Source: Mangifera indica
Lineage: Eukaryota; Streptophyta; Magnoliopsida; Sapindales; Anacardiaceae
Assembly: GCF_011075055.1 (NCBI RefSeq)
Contig: NC_058154.1
Span: 1,922,001 to 1,986,000, forward strand
Length of the DNA: 64,000 nt
Direction of reading: 5' to 3'
Part shown: positions 46,660 through 58,942 of the stretch, piece after piece
How the letters are laid out: each line of letters opens with the position of its first letter
Numbering within the stretch: position 1 is the stretch's first letter
Position numbers and translations under genes: made by a program
The notes under the pieces: model-generated
Seen by the model: the letters and a program-made list of their open reading frames with translations, nothing else
Told to the model about the DNA's origin: nothing
The model's database searches: none

Positions 46660-47130
46660 GATATTTGATTTAAAAAATATTTTATTATTAAAATTAGAAG
46701 ATTATCTTAAAGATATATTATTTTAAAAATTACTGATTATAAATTATTATTATGTTTGATAAAATTAGATAAAACTAGATAGATATAAATAATTATTGTG
46801 TTTGATTAGAAGTATATAAAAATACTAATATATTACTTTATTTAAATACTCTTGAGTATAATTATTCTAAAATATTTTATATATTATTTATTATATTAAT
46901 TGAAAATGAGATTATTTTTACCCTAAAAAAATTAATAAATAAGAATATAATTATAATAATATGAAGATTACCTTGATAATCTTTTAATACTTAAGATTAA
47001 GGTGGTAATAAGTTTACTTCTAATATTACTTGTTACATCATCATTGATTACCGAGATTTTTTATTACTTACAAACCAAACAAAATTCTTTTTCAAAAATT
47101 TTCCTTCTAATCAATTATGTGGAATACTTT
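46660..47130. repeat. AT-rich MITE-like repeat (partner of 4310-4806)
   Basis: It shares AGGGATATTTGATTT-like ends and the block GATAATCTTTTAATA followed by AAGGTGGTAAT, CTTGTTACATCATCATTGAT and TTACAAACCAAA with the copy near 4310-4806. It is non-coding. A target duplication could not be read because of low complexity. Confidence 0.55.
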
Positions 47131-47431
47131 TTTTTTGAAGAGAACAAACTCAAACAACAACAAATTCAATTTTATTGATAACTGGAATACATTTTTGCCA
47201 CTACTAAATGGGCAAATACAGCAAACTCTCACTCAGTTACACTAAAAAAAACAACCTGAGAGATTAATTATATATAAACTGACAAATATTACTATAACCT
47301 GCCTGCCTTCATCAGGCTTCATCAGGCAGGTCCATTCACTCTGAAGAAAATTCATCCATCTCAACTTTCAAATGAAAGAATAACAAATGCATCTTCTTCT
47401 TCTTATCTTCAACTTTCCATCTTCAATCCCT

Positions 47432-50156
47432 TTAAAGAGATTCATGTAAATACATACCTAGAGGTCTTTGAGATACAAAAAAAGATGCGCCAATGACAAT
47501 GTAGCAAAGCAGAAGAACCAATCCCTTCAAGTAATGATAATTCCCATCCTGAGAAATTAAGAAGATTTTTTCATTATGATTAGCTATGAACAAATGTATA
47601 AATGTTTGTAGAATTAAAATGAGAAGTTGAATTATACCTGCTAGAAAATGTTTTTAATGTAAGCTAATATTATCTATAATTTTAGTTAAATTGGGTAATT
47701 AAATGGTTTAATAACAATTAACAAATTAGCTCAAGTGACCATTAAAGATAAATAAAATATATTTAAAGCTTACAATTTGAGTAGATAGTAGAGGTTTAAT
47801 AATCTATTATAAATTGGTTAGATTTTTTCTTTGAAACTTATATAATATAGTTTTTTTTCATTAAAATTGTCGTTCAAGAAGATATAAAGAGTAGAAGATC
47901 AATATATCAATACAGGTTATTTTGGGGCCATTACAGTTTCAAATTGTATAGCGTTCCCAAGTATTCCTATAGCTTATGAATTAAGATGGTATGATTTTAT
48001 TTAATTTATACAAAATAAATTTTTCAATACCTGCAAACTGAAGGCTGTGGCGATAATTGAAAGAGCAAGAGCACCAGTCTCAAGGGGATTAAAGTTGAGA
48101 TCCATCTTAATCCCCATCATCCAAGCAGCAATCACATTCAGTGGAACCTAATCCAGTCAAAATGGGAAAATGTTTAGAGTCTTAGCAATTTTTGCTAAGA
48201 ACAATGGTTATATATATATATATATATAAACTTACCACAAATAAAGCAATCTGAGTTGCAGAACCCAAGGCAATACCCAAGGTAATATCCTGCATTTGTG
48301 CACAGAATTGTTATATTTAGCCTGCCAAATCATGTTTTGATGAAGGAGGAGATGAAAATGAAGGCTGTTATGTTCCTCACCAGCTTGTTTTTAAAGGCAA
48401 ATATCACAGCTCCAGCATGCTCAGCTGCATTTCCAACTATGGGTAGCAAGATGATGCTAATGAAGCTGACAGAGATTCCCCAAGATTCAGAAGCATCCTC
48501 AATGGTGCCCACAACATATTCGGATAATACAGCAATGACAACAGTCATCCCAATCAGCCAGGCAAATCCACTCCAAAATCCTATCACAGGCTTTTCTTCA
48601 TCATCATCATCCAAGCCCTGATCAATTTTGACAAACAATAGCTTTAATAATTACCACCACAGTAACATTCCCAGTAAAATTATAAACAAAACTATGTATA
48701 TCAGTTTTGAGTAACATTCCTCTAAAATTATATACTATAAAATTCTTTTTGCCTATAGTTTTACCTCCTCAGCTTCAAAAAATTGCCTGTGTGTCCATAG
48801 TTGGAAGATAATGTACACAACATAAGCAATCAACATTAAAATGCTGGCGGCTCTCGACAACTTCAGTGTTGGGTCCGCTGTGAGAGCGGCTGAGGCACCA
48901 GCATATCTAAACAGCAGCGGCAGCAAGTAGCACAACAATGCCAGCAACAGCAGCAGTGAGTTCACATCAGCTTGTCTCTGTTAGTTCAATAAGAAATTTA
49001 ATTAAAAGAATTTTCTTGGGCAGATTTTAAGAAAGTTGATAAGATGATGCTTACTTTATCATAATTTTTTTCCGATCTGAGGTTGACCAAGCCTCCACAG
49101 AAGAGAGAGGAGCCAAGAACTAGAAGGAGGTTCGAAAGAATGGAACCTAGAAGAGAATACTTGACCACATCTATTTTATGCTCAGCTAGAGCAAAGATTG
49201 CTATTATGAGCTCCGTAGCATTGCCACAAGTTGCGTTCAAGAGTCCCCCCACTGTAAAACCAAAGAGATTATCGCATTACAGAACCTATTTGGCATCTGA
49301 AAACCAATTAACAATGGCAAACTGCAAAGGATTTTTTACTATTAAAGGAAGGATTAGGGCAAAAAGCTGAACTCTTCTTAGTCCATTTTGCAAACAGAAT
49401 GAAACAATTTACCTGTTGGGCCAGTGTAGTAAGCAATTTGCCTACACAACAAAAGAAATTGAATAAAAAATGAATCAGTCCCAGTTCTGAATACATGTAA
49501 AATGACCAGAAATCAACAATAAATCATTAAAACTATGTGCAATGTTATGTGTCCTCGTTTTAAGTATACGTGTTATCATGTGATTGAATATTATTTTATT
49601 TTAATTCGAAATTATTTAATCATTTGATGACATACATAAAAAATATACTTATTTGTATTTTCAAAATAGATAAACATACTCTTAGTATAAAAGTATATAC
49701 TTACTCGGTCAGAAAGCTAACACGTTCGGCTAAAGGAGTAAGTCCCAATAAGCTGAGAACGAAAACCCATGGCTGTTTGCAGAAAATCGCGAGAAAACTT
49801 TTATTCAGACTGAGTATAAATGACTTAAATATCATCATTATTTTAGGTCTATAGCATTTGAAAAATGAATTATATAAGAGGCATGCACTCACTTTTCCAA
49901 AGCCATAACAGTGAGCGATTATGGCTAATGGTATTGCAGGAAAGAGAATAGAAAGTTTGGTTCCCAAAATGACCTCTTGGAGATTAGCAAGCAATTGTCT
50001 AAGGCAATTACAAGGAACTTTTGATACAAGCGTGAGATCAGACTTCCTCCTCAAGGATGAAGACGACATGTTGTGGGCAGTTCTCCCATGTCGATTCTCC
50101 TTGCTCAGCCCTTTGAGGTTGCCATTTTCCAAAAGCCATGGTTCATGTGAAGCCAT
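47432..50156 (-). CDS. CAX: vacuolar cation/proton exchanger (CAX family), 9 exons, 431 aa
   Basis: Exons (minus): 50156-49893, 49772-49705, 49441-49413, 49251-49055, 48977-48765, 48617-48381, 48289-48236, 48147-48031, 47548-47432, total 1296 nt with all phases matched. The third exon is only 29 nt. The two CAX signature repeats are [15 protein letters not shown] (c-1) and [16 protein letters not shown] (c-2), each with the essential acidic residue. The central acidic loop is [16 protein letters not shown]. Eleven hydrophobic spans are evident. The Ser/Arg-rich N-terminus ([15 protein letters not shown]) is the autoinhibitory type region of CAX1/CAX3. CAX proteins move Ca2+ (or Mn2+) into the vacuole against protons. 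The gene appears intact. Position next to TAAC and RUS5 suggests orthology to Arabidopsis CAX4, while N-terminal text looks CAX3-like; which subgroup is unsettled. Confidence 0.95.
49413..49441 (-). other. 29-nt micro-exon of CAX
   Basis: It encodes QIAYYTGPT with split codons at both sides (GA|G before, G|TG after). Acceptor TGTAG|GC and donor CAG|GTAAAT bound it. It is required to join FLTE to [11 protein letters not shown], text conserved in CAX proteins, so it is real despite its size. Confidence 0.9.
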
Positions 50157-50324
50157 GTTGTTTGCAACAAAAGTTTGAATTTTTTTGACCGTTAAGAGAA
50201 TCGATGATGTTTAAGAAGTTGGTAATGTTAATTTCTGCGCGGAAATTAGAGTCCGATAGATACTGTATAAATAGGAGTTTGATTATGAATCTTCCTGGAA
50301 CTTTCCTCTGCCCAAAAGAATTAT
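50157..50324 (-). promoter_or_regulatory. CAX 5' flank
   Basis: This is a short upstream region before the foldback element. CTGTATAAATAGG at 50262-50274 reads as a TATA-like box on the plus strand, and its complement has no clear TATA. No firm promoter call is made. Confidence 0.3.
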
Positions 50325-51150
50325 TCCCACCCAAGATATACTGAAATCTCAAACTCTCAACCTCTAACTTTCAAAAATCAAAATACCCACCCATTAACTA
50401 AAATCTATTAAATTTTTTAGTTAGAGTTAAAGATAAAATCGTTATTTAATATTAATATTTAAAGTTTATATCATTTTACCCCTTAATTTGAAAAACTAAT
50501 AATTTCCCCTAAAATTATGTTTTGAAAAGTGATATTTTCCCCCTACCTAGGGTTTCCAATTTCGTCGGTGAATTTCCTGCCAATGATGGCCTATCTCTCT
50601 CCCTCCCGATGTCGTCTCTCCCTCTGATGCTCAATATCGGACTGATGACGTTTGGATTCAACGAAATCCAGATGAAGAGTGGAAACTCTTCATTTGGATC
50701 TTCATCGTCTAGACAAAGTCGGCTTCATCTAGACAATGACAATGACTGTCTAGATGAAGAGATCGGCCTCGTCTAGATTGTCGTGCGATGACTGTCCAGA
50801 TGAGGAGATCGGCCTCGTTTGGATGGTCGTCGTCGTCTAAACGAAACCAACTTCTTTTGGACAATAACGATCTAGACAAAAAGTTTCAACTCTCTGTCTA
50901 GATTTTATCGAATTCAGACATCATCGATCTGATATTGAACACTGAAGGGAGAGACGACACTAGGAGAAACGACACTGGGAGAGAGAGACATTGGACATCG
51001 TTGGTTGAAAATTCATCGACGAAATTGGAAACCTTAGATAGGAGGGAAAATATTACTTTTCAAAACTTAATTTTAGGGAAAATTGTTAGTTTTTCAAATT
51101 AAGGTTGTAAAATGATATAAACTTTAAATATTATTGTTAAATGATATTTT
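50325..51150. mobile_element. foldback / MULE-type MITE with about 140-bp inverted arms
   Basis: The left arm (about 50433-50575) and right arm (about 51008-51147) are inverted copies. For example TTATATCATTTTACC.CTTAATTTGAAAAACTAA and CCTACCTAGGGTTTCC at the left face their complements at the right, with few mismatches. The interior is a set of GTCTAGATGAAGA-like units in both orientations. An outer block beginning ATTCCCACCCAAG (50325) is seen at the left only. A second copy of the left side lies at 62632-62750 plus 63740-64000. No transposase is encoded. It sits about 170 bases upstream of the CAX start codon. Confidence 0.8.
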
Positions 51151-53980
51151 TTATATATAATTTAGATATTTTAAATATTTTTAATTGAATTTGTGAAACT
51201 AAAAATAAATAATAAAATAATATGGATATTTTTTTTATATATAATTTAGATATTTTAAATTAAAAATAAATAATAATATTCAAATTATTCCGCAGAAAAA
51301 AAGTATTAAGTAAGTTTATTTTATTTTTTAATTTTTAGTCAAGTGTTGTTGTTGACTTGTTGTGTGGAAGATATTTGACTGCTCCCCGTCCTACATTGAA
51401 CGGAAGGAAATATTTTTTTGTGATTCTGTACAATTCCCCGTACGGGTAGTGCTTTGAAGACAATGATAAGCGATGAGTAAAAATTAATTCGTAATACGAC
51501 CAAATGGAATTTGGTCAATGAAGACTAAAACAACAAACAAGGCTTAATCTGGTCATTGAATGAAGCGTGGGAGAGACAAATCCCAGTTTCTCAAGGCATT
51601 AATGAACGTCGAGTCAAAAACTGCAATTACAAACCGAACTCTCTGTCAACATTTACATGATTGAAAGCCCGAAGGAGCCAAAGAACAAAAGTACTGCCTT
51701 TTTGGAGGAGTTTACGAGTGGCAACAAAAAGGTTTTCATTAATAAAAAATATATATTTATATTTAAAAATTTAATTTATTTAATATAATAATTATGTTTG
51801 AAATTTAATATATTTGATATGATTAATTTAATCGTTAAAAAAATAATCTAATTTGAATAAAACTTTTTATGATAAAAAATAACGATACTTGAAATTATCT
51901 ATTGATAATGTATATATATAACATAATTTTTATTATTAATTGATATATTTAATTTATAATTTTTTTTTATAGATATGGTATTATAAGGATGTCAAGGATA
52001 TAACAATGAACCCTTTTAATCCACTACGGTGGTGTAAAATAAATGTGTAAAAAAAATTGAATGTATAATTTTTTTTTTTGGTTACTCCAGGTAATCTTTG
52101 CGATAAACCTTGGAAGCTCGAAGCCAGTTAAACCCGTTATTATAGACAAAACAAATTAAGAGTAAGCTTTATTATCATACATCACACTGAGATCATTCAA
52201 ACTCTAAACGTTTACAAATGATCCTCGACCCTTCACTATTTAGGCCAAATCCTGTGCTCTTATATAGTGGTTTTTTAATGTTACTCGGTTTGTCTTTGAG
52301 AATTTACATCAGCTGGTATAATATTAATGACTTTAAATGAATGCTCCAACATAATGAATATGTCGTCTAACTGGATGAAGTGATTCTAATTCAGCATAGA
52401 TGGGATGAGATGTTTGATTTTTATATGTTCTTGTATCTTCCCATTTTTCCCTTAGCGATCCTTGATATTTATAAGATTTAGAAAAGAGCTTATAATTAAG
52501 CTTATCAATTATAATTAATTCAAAATTCAAATTCAAACATTGCCTTTCTACATAATTATTGTAAGTAACATGACAGATATCAACTAGCAAATTACATTCT
52601 CTCATATCATCTATCCATTAGTTGAGACCCAAATTGTTGGGTTCATAGATGATTACTTTTCAAATGGAGGATCATGGATAGGGAGAGGGTATATATATAA
52701 AAATCTCGAAAAAACTATATTTCAAAAGTTAATTATTAAGATTGAGAGTCTAAAGTTATATAAACTTCATATTAAAAGTTTATACTTTCCAAAATAAAAT
52801 TTAAAATTTATATCTTACACTTGAGATCTTAACATACCTCCATGTTTTACTGTATTGCTCCGGGTAAATATTGTAATATTAATGTCACCGCTTACACCAT
52901 ACAATTACAGATAAGAGATATAATAATAATTTTGATATAAAATGATAAGAATTTTAGAAGAATCATGTCTCAAAAGCCAAGGTTCATAGCCCTGTGTGGA
53001 TTATTGCTTCCACAAATAATTACTTTTTCGAGTGGAGGCTCACAGATAGGGACAGGGAATCGCCATAATATATATCTGTTTGTGTGCGTATGTGTTGGCG
53101 TAAGGTGTTGTTTTATTTTTATTTTTTAATCATTAGATTATCTGCTAATTATACATTATTAATTCGAAACCAATCACTAAGATTGCCTGTTCTAAATGCC
53201 AACGATGACTGACCTACTTGAGGTGAAATGAAGAAAGCAAAACCCTAGAAATTTAGGCGCACATGAAAACAACGTTTGTGAAATATGATATGCTGATTAG
53301 AACCAGATATTTATTTTCACAGACTTGCCGTTCCGTGACCTGCTTCTTCTCTTCAGTGTTTTGTCACCGTCAAAATCCCTCGACAAGAGACGTACATTTG
53401 CCTGTACCTGCACAGGAACCTTCCATGAAGCTTCTCTCTTAATTAAAGGATCAAGAACAAGCAATAAAGACTTAGTTTTGTTTTCAATATTTGTTCATGC
53501 CAAATGTTTTATGTTAATTACGCTATATCAGTTCTTTTTTCTACGTTAAGGAGACTTACTCCTTCACTTGTATATTATAAATTAGAGTTAAAAGCCACTT
53601 TGATCCAGACTGAGATAAATCCGGGTCGATTCAAACTTTAATTGAAATTATAATACCCATCTTAAACTCATTTAAATTAGTATATGGTGTCATTTAAGAC
53701 CATCAACGGAGAGGCGGATAATATTATCTGTGAATATGTGAAATAAATATTACTATCGAATTAACAAGCAAGTTAGTTTCAAACTAAACTGGAACTTTAA
53801 TTTCAAATTAACTTATTTAAGTTGAATTATAGATACAATTCGAACCCATTTGAATGAGATCCACCCCTCGTATCGACAAAAAGAGAGAAACCGGCAAAAA
53901 TAATAATAATAATAAAAAAGGGGATTACTTTATAGAATAAGCTCAGTAGTTTTTTCGAAGATAAGTATATTGTATATAGA
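51151..53980. other. intergenic, no gene recognised
   Basis: This stretch is AT-rich. A 90-codon open frame on the minus strand (52605-52333) and a 74-codon frame on the plus strand (53325-53549) match nothing I know. 53590-53870 resembles decayed MITE DNA with TTAAGTTGAATTATAGA-like text. 52650-53060 contains two related units, each with AAATAATTACTTTT or GATTACTTTTCAAATGGAGG followed by CATGGATAGGGAGAGGG or CAGATAGGGACAGGG. Confidence 0.4.
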
Positions 53981-53989
53981 TGTAAATGT

Positions 53990-54270
53990 GTAAATAAGAT
54001 TAGATTTAAACTGAGTCATATTTGAGTTCGCCTAAATTCGAATTCAGCTTTATTTGCATGAAATCAAGTTGGAACTTGGTTCATTTCAATAGAGTCAAAC
54101 TCTAGTTTGAACTCAAATTAAACTTTGAGTTCGGCTCATTATTTATACGATATTATTTTAATGTATATAAGTAAAAAAGACATTGTTTTGTATCAAATTT
54201 TTTAAGTTCATGAGCTTGACAAATCAACCATTTTTAAACCTTGAACTCAATTTGAATTCAACTCTATATG
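53990..54270. repeat. decayed hAT MITE relic
   Basis: It shows the family interior seen at 17506 and 45650 (GAGTTCGGCTCATTATTTA, an ATATTATTTTAATGTATATA block, GACATTGTTTTGTATCAAAT, then TTGAACTCAATTTGAATTC). The ends and target duplication are no longer recognisable. Confidence 0.55.
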
Positions 54271-54610
54271 TAAGACTTCCAGGTATACACTTATGCAAGA
54301 GTTAAAATTTTGTTTTGGACGTAGATAGGGTTTGCATGCATATGTTTAAACGAGAAAGAACAGTAGTGTTTGGCCTTAGTTTCGCTTAGTGTCAAATGGC
54401 GAAAGTGAAGAGAAATTTCGTAGTTACTGTTTTTAACCTTTTAGAGCTAGAAAAGGCCAATGTACTGCCAATATATATACAAGTTTTTCTAAGCCAAAAG
54501 CTGCAGTCAAAATTTATAGATGAATTTCGGCTACGAAGAGTTTTATCTGTTTCGCTTTCATGGGAATTTGCTGTCTACCCCGCTAAGCTGCCACAACAGT
54601 CTTTTGCAGT

Positions 54611-54880
54611 TAGGTCTGGATTCAAGCCAAACTTCTGATCGAAAATGAGTTCTACTCATATGAGTCTGAAACAAGTCCGATTCGAACAAATTCAAGCTTG
54701 AATTTTATTATGAGGGTGAAATGTTTTCAAGCTCGAAACTTAGAGGTTGTTTGGCGTTTGTCAAACTGATAAACTTAAGAAATTTCAATATTAATCCACT
54801 AAAACGATGTTGTTTCATTTTAATCATTTTTTGTTCGATTGCAGTAGTGAATTGAGTTTGAACAATTTTGAGGGGAGTTC
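54611..54880. repeat. second decayed hAT MITE relic
   Basis: It starts TAGGTCTGGATTCAAGCC, a good match to the family's left terminal repeat, and holds GACAAGTCCGATTCGAAC-like and AAAACGATGTTGTTTCATTTT blocks. The right terminal repeat is not found, so it is a truncated copy. Confidence 0.55.
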
Positions 54881-57299
54881 AAAAATAACCAAACTCGAAA
54901 TGCTCTTTAGCGATGTTGGAAGGGCACTTATACTTGAGGCAAATTAAGAGAGAAACGGTATGAAGTGCTGTCTTCATCATTATTTGCCAATCTTCAACCG
55001 TCCAATAATGGCCTCTTCGAATAGCGCGAATGCAATGTTCGGTTCTGAAAGAGCAACGCCATCCACATCCATGTGTATTCAAAGGCCTCAACACCTTCCA
55101 CGAAATTTCCCCCTTCAGATCTTCTCAATTTACGACCAGGCAATTTCATTTCAAGATTTTTTTATGTATTTTGGCTTGCTTCCAAATCCTCACGTCCATC
55201 CATAAGGACGCAGACAAGTCGAGCCGTTTGTCAGTTGCTTGTGGTTGAATTCAATTATTGTTGAATCAAATAATTGCAATCAAATTATTTTAGACCATTA
55301 TAACTTATAATGGTTTAAAATAATTTTTGAGTTAAACTTGAATTAATTGTTTCTATCTCGAGTTCAAGCCAAAAACCTCCAACTTCAATAAGCTTGAGTT
55401 TTACCACACAATACTTAGATTGCAACCCTACGTCCATCACAAATTCTTAAAAATGAGTAGTTTACGCATTAGAGCTATATATATATTTTTTAAAATCAGA
55501 GATTCCGTTCATATTGGTTAGATGAATAAACCTAGAATATAATAGTTAGACTTATAATCATTATACTAAATAAGTTAAAATTTTACAAATATGAAAGTGA
55601 CTCAAACCTAAATCTTCTCCTTGGCGTGCTAGAGTAGAGCTATATTTGTTTGTATAGAAATTAAAAGAGAGGCTGGAGGAATTTCTCCTTTCATTTTCCA
55701 ATTTTTGGACAGACGAATACGTAAGACTTTGCATGAGTAGTGATTTTTTGTGGTGGAAAAGGAATGCTGTGAAAATGGTCAGGGGCATGTGAAATTTCGC
55801 AGAACTTTCCTGGTCGGGTTGAGAAGATAAGCAGAGCCATACTTGCCCGTTGTTTAGATTTTGAGAATCAGTTTGCATGTCATTATTGGTTGATATTATA
55901 GAGGCAATTTCACTGAGTGTGGTCCTTAAATTAGCACCACATATTCCATAAGTTAATTGGCTAAACTTCCGTATTTGTACTCACCATCTCTGACAAGGTC
56001 GGTGAGCCCGATAAGGGCTTGCGCAGACAGTGTACGAGCATGGATGTTGGTTTCCTATGTGCACTGTTTGTAAAGAAAGATTCACCCACATGGCATGTAC
56101 AATGGAGTCAAGAGGCAATGTTGAACAGGGATTAAGGGGCTATGTATAAATTGATTTGGGGCTAGAGTTATTCTCATAATAAGTTTAAACTAAAATAAAA
56201 CTAATAACCTTAAATCATAATTGAATCTATATAAAACTGATTTTTGAAAAGGCAACACTAGGGAGGTCATGCGAACAATTAATAAAAGTTAGCCCGTGAA
56301 ATTATACGGTTTTAAAATTTGTAAAACGTATTATCGTTTAAGTATTATATAATCAATATACATATATTTACATTGGACCTTGTCCCTTTTCTATGATAAT
56401 TCTTGTAAAATACATGAGTTTAAAGTTGACTAAGGTTGGATTTGAGTCTAAATATAAACTAATCTAAAATAGTTAATTCGAATTGGTCGAGAGATATTAT
56501 TAGAAGGTCATCGGTAAAATAATAGTCTTATAGATTGATAAATAGTATTACTGACAAAATAAATAATATCGTTAGAGGGGGATTTAACCAAATTCGAGTT
56601 AAACTACCGAACCAAAACTTCAGCTAGAATTCGATTTAAATTGCATTAAACACCAAATAGAACCAATTATTTAATCAAACTAAAGCCAAACCCTCTAAAC
56701 CATTCTAATAATGTCATGAGATTTATTAGATTCATTAAACTTAATCATGTCAACCATATTAAAGTTCAAAAATTATTGATCAAAGAAAAGTTATGAATAA
56801 TTGCCATTTCTGAGAATTGGAGAGGTGTCAAAACTCTCAAATGAGCGCATCGGGTTGGACGGGCCGAAGATGGGCCTTTTTTGTGTTGTTAGGGCCATTT
56901 AGCCCATGTAGGTGAGGCCATTTTCCAAACGGGCTACGATTTCTTAAATCGAGTACGTTCGGGCCTGGGCCATTGTAGGAGTGACAAGTCCAATGTGGCC
57001 AGTGAACTGGGCCTGTTAGGTACTTCTCTTTGCAGGAAGAACTAAATTCGCCGTAGTTTTTCATATCAAAATATGTAACATATAATGGTATCGATAAAAT
57101 TATGGAAATCTATTTTAAATATATATTTAATATATATTATTATATAATTAAATAATTATAAATTAATAATAAAATAATACTTAATCACCTAATAACACAT
57201 ATAAATATATGTATTTATTTATACTCTAAGTGAATATATATAATATTACTGTAATGTTATCTCTTATACCTCTATCTTTAATATTAAAAAAAAAAAAAA
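54881..57299. other. intergenic, no gene recognised
   Basis: 54890-55260 is locally less AT-rich and carries overlapping frames on both strands. None resembles a known protein; it may be a gene relic. 55560-55880 has a 105-codon minus-strand frame without family resemblance. 56840-57020 is rich in GGGCC motifs (GGGCCGAAGATGGGCC, CGGGCCTGGGCC) like hAT subterminal DNA, without matching ends. Confidence 0.35.
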
Positions 57300-57640
57300 A
57301 TTAAAACACTGACCCTATTCCAATCAGTCTCAAATTCATAATTGTACCAATTACAATTAAAATTAAAGTTAAAATCGCATTAGAATTGCAACTATATACT
57401 GTGTTTTTGTCGAAATATCACTATTCTAGTGCAAATCAGTAAAAAAAAAATTATAATAATGCGATTTTAGTTTGATTTACACTATTTCAATGCGATCCCA
57501 ATTGAAATCACATTGGTATGTCTTATGAGGTTTCAATTATAATCGAATCAAAATAGTGCAATTCTGATTGAATTGCATTATTTCAGAGTGATTTTAATTA
57601 TTTTGTTATCATAGATTAATTTAATTTTTAAATTTTAATT
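57300..57640. repeat. dispersed repeat, copy 1 (partner at 62190-62420)
   Basis: The two copies share a CCAATCAGTC or CCAACCAATC start, AATTACAATTAAAATTAA, a CGATTTTAGTTTGATTT-like block, a GAAATCACATTGG or GAAATCACAATGG block, and TTGAATTGCATTATTT-like text. Many internal AATGCGATT or AATTGCA motifs are in inverted orientation. It is non-coding. Confidence 0.65.
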
Positions 57641-58073
57641 TTTATAAAACTTTGGAAAATATATTTTATAAGAATAAAATATTATTCATCTTTAATATAT
57701 ATTAAAACTTATAAAGAATATTTTTATGTTTTTAATATCTCAATTTAATAATTAACTAATTTTATTAATATTGTTTGACATTAGTTAAAAAATTACCGTT
57801 TAATATTATTATTTTCATATAATTTGTATAAAAAAAATTAAAAATTAAAAAATATTTAATTATATAATAATATATTATTATTTTTATATAAAATTATATA
57901 TGTAGGGTCACTGATAAATACAAATGGCGCATTGACAAAAAGTCAAAAGTACTCAAAGGCGTTAAAAGATACGGCAATTATAGTAAACCACGTAGATTCA
58001 TATTAGGCGTCGATCTTTGAATAAGCCGTTAAATCATGATCGTCCATATCACTAACCGCCGTGCAGAAATCAA

Positions 58074-58080
58074 TATATAA
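58074..58080 (+). promoter_or_regulatory. TATA box of small gene
   Basis: TATATAA (followed by AGCC) lies about 65 bases before the ATG at 58145, with a pyrimidine-rich leader between. That spacing is normal for a plant promoter with a short 5' UTR. Confidence 0.55.
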
Positions 58081-58144
58081 AGCCTGCGTTTTCAATTATT
58101 CTTCTGTCCTCTTCTCTGTGTTTCTTCAGAGCTATTCGATCTTC

Positions 58145-58942
58145 ATGGTTCGTTCCTCCAAGAACACGGCTTCGTCCTTCTCCAGAAATCTTTATCACCG
58201 TAAGATTCAACTTCATCAACCATCTGGTTCTGCGTTTATTGTTTCCGCTCAAGGTTCGCTAATATAAAGATCCGTACTTTTTTCTAATTCTTGCGCGTAT
58301 TATTTCCGCGGTGACTTGATTCTACTACGTTCTTTATTATTGAGAATAATATATAGGAAGATCGTGCGCTGAGGGATTATGTCTCTGAGATTGACGTCAC
58401 GTTTCACGAACGAAGAGATCTTGACTCTTCTTTCTTTACCAAGACTTCACAGAATCTTCTTTCTTTGCGCTTCATACATGCAAGGTTTTTTTTTTTTCCT
58501 ATTATATAATGTTAAACAATTTATTTAACGACTTAGTAGTTTTCTTTTTGTCTGATTATGGAGAACATTTACCTTGATAAATCAATTTTCTAATCATGAC
58601 ACCAATCTTGTATGAAAAGATCAGGATATTAGATCATGATATTTTCCTCGATTATTCATTAAGCTTTTGAATTTATTCCTAAATAGAGTATTTTTTTGGG
58701 ATGATTTCGTGAATGATCTTGATCTTCTCGATGCAGTCTCGATTTAAGTTGCAAATTCTTTTTCTTTCTAAATAGTATTTAAGTTTGAATCTTTTTGTGC
58801 ATCCGAGACTTTTTGGACATATTTTGGTTAAAATTTTGTTCCTTCAGGTTTTAGCTGCTGGGGCGTCTCCATGGGGGCAGTGGTTGATGGTTATTCTTCA
58901 AGTCAGTGGTGGCAGATAATCTGGTTGTGTAATCTATTGTAA
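58145..58942 (+). CDS. probable small three-exon gene of unknown function, 106 aa
   Basis: Exons 58145-58253, 58361-58484 and 58855-58942 join in phase to 321 nt. The product starts MVRSSKNTASSFSRNLYHRK, has a middle acidic part (RALRDYVSEIDVTFHERRDL) and ends MGAVVDGYSSSQWWQIIWLC plus NLL. Splice sites: CAAG|GTTCGC, AGGAAG|ATCG, GCAAG|GTTTTT and GTTTTAG|CTGC. The local base composition is less AT-rich than the flanks, and a TATA box precedes it. If the acceptor 7 bases earlier (TTCAG|GTTTTAG) is used, the protein stops after two residues, so alternative splicing would toggle the C-terminus. No family is recognised. Confidence 0.5.

Noticed and set aside
52333..52605. Minus-strand 90-codon frame (start MRECNLLVDICH)
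   Set aside because: Unrecognised, isolated, in AT-rich DNA, and no neighbouring exons join in phase.
54890..55264. Overlapping frames on both strands near 55000 as a gene
   Set aside because: Three plus-strand and one minus-strand frames overlap without splice logic or recognisable family motifs.
56840..57020. GGGCC-rich segment as hAT remnant
   Set aside because: Same reason: only subterminal-like motifs, no ends or target duplication.
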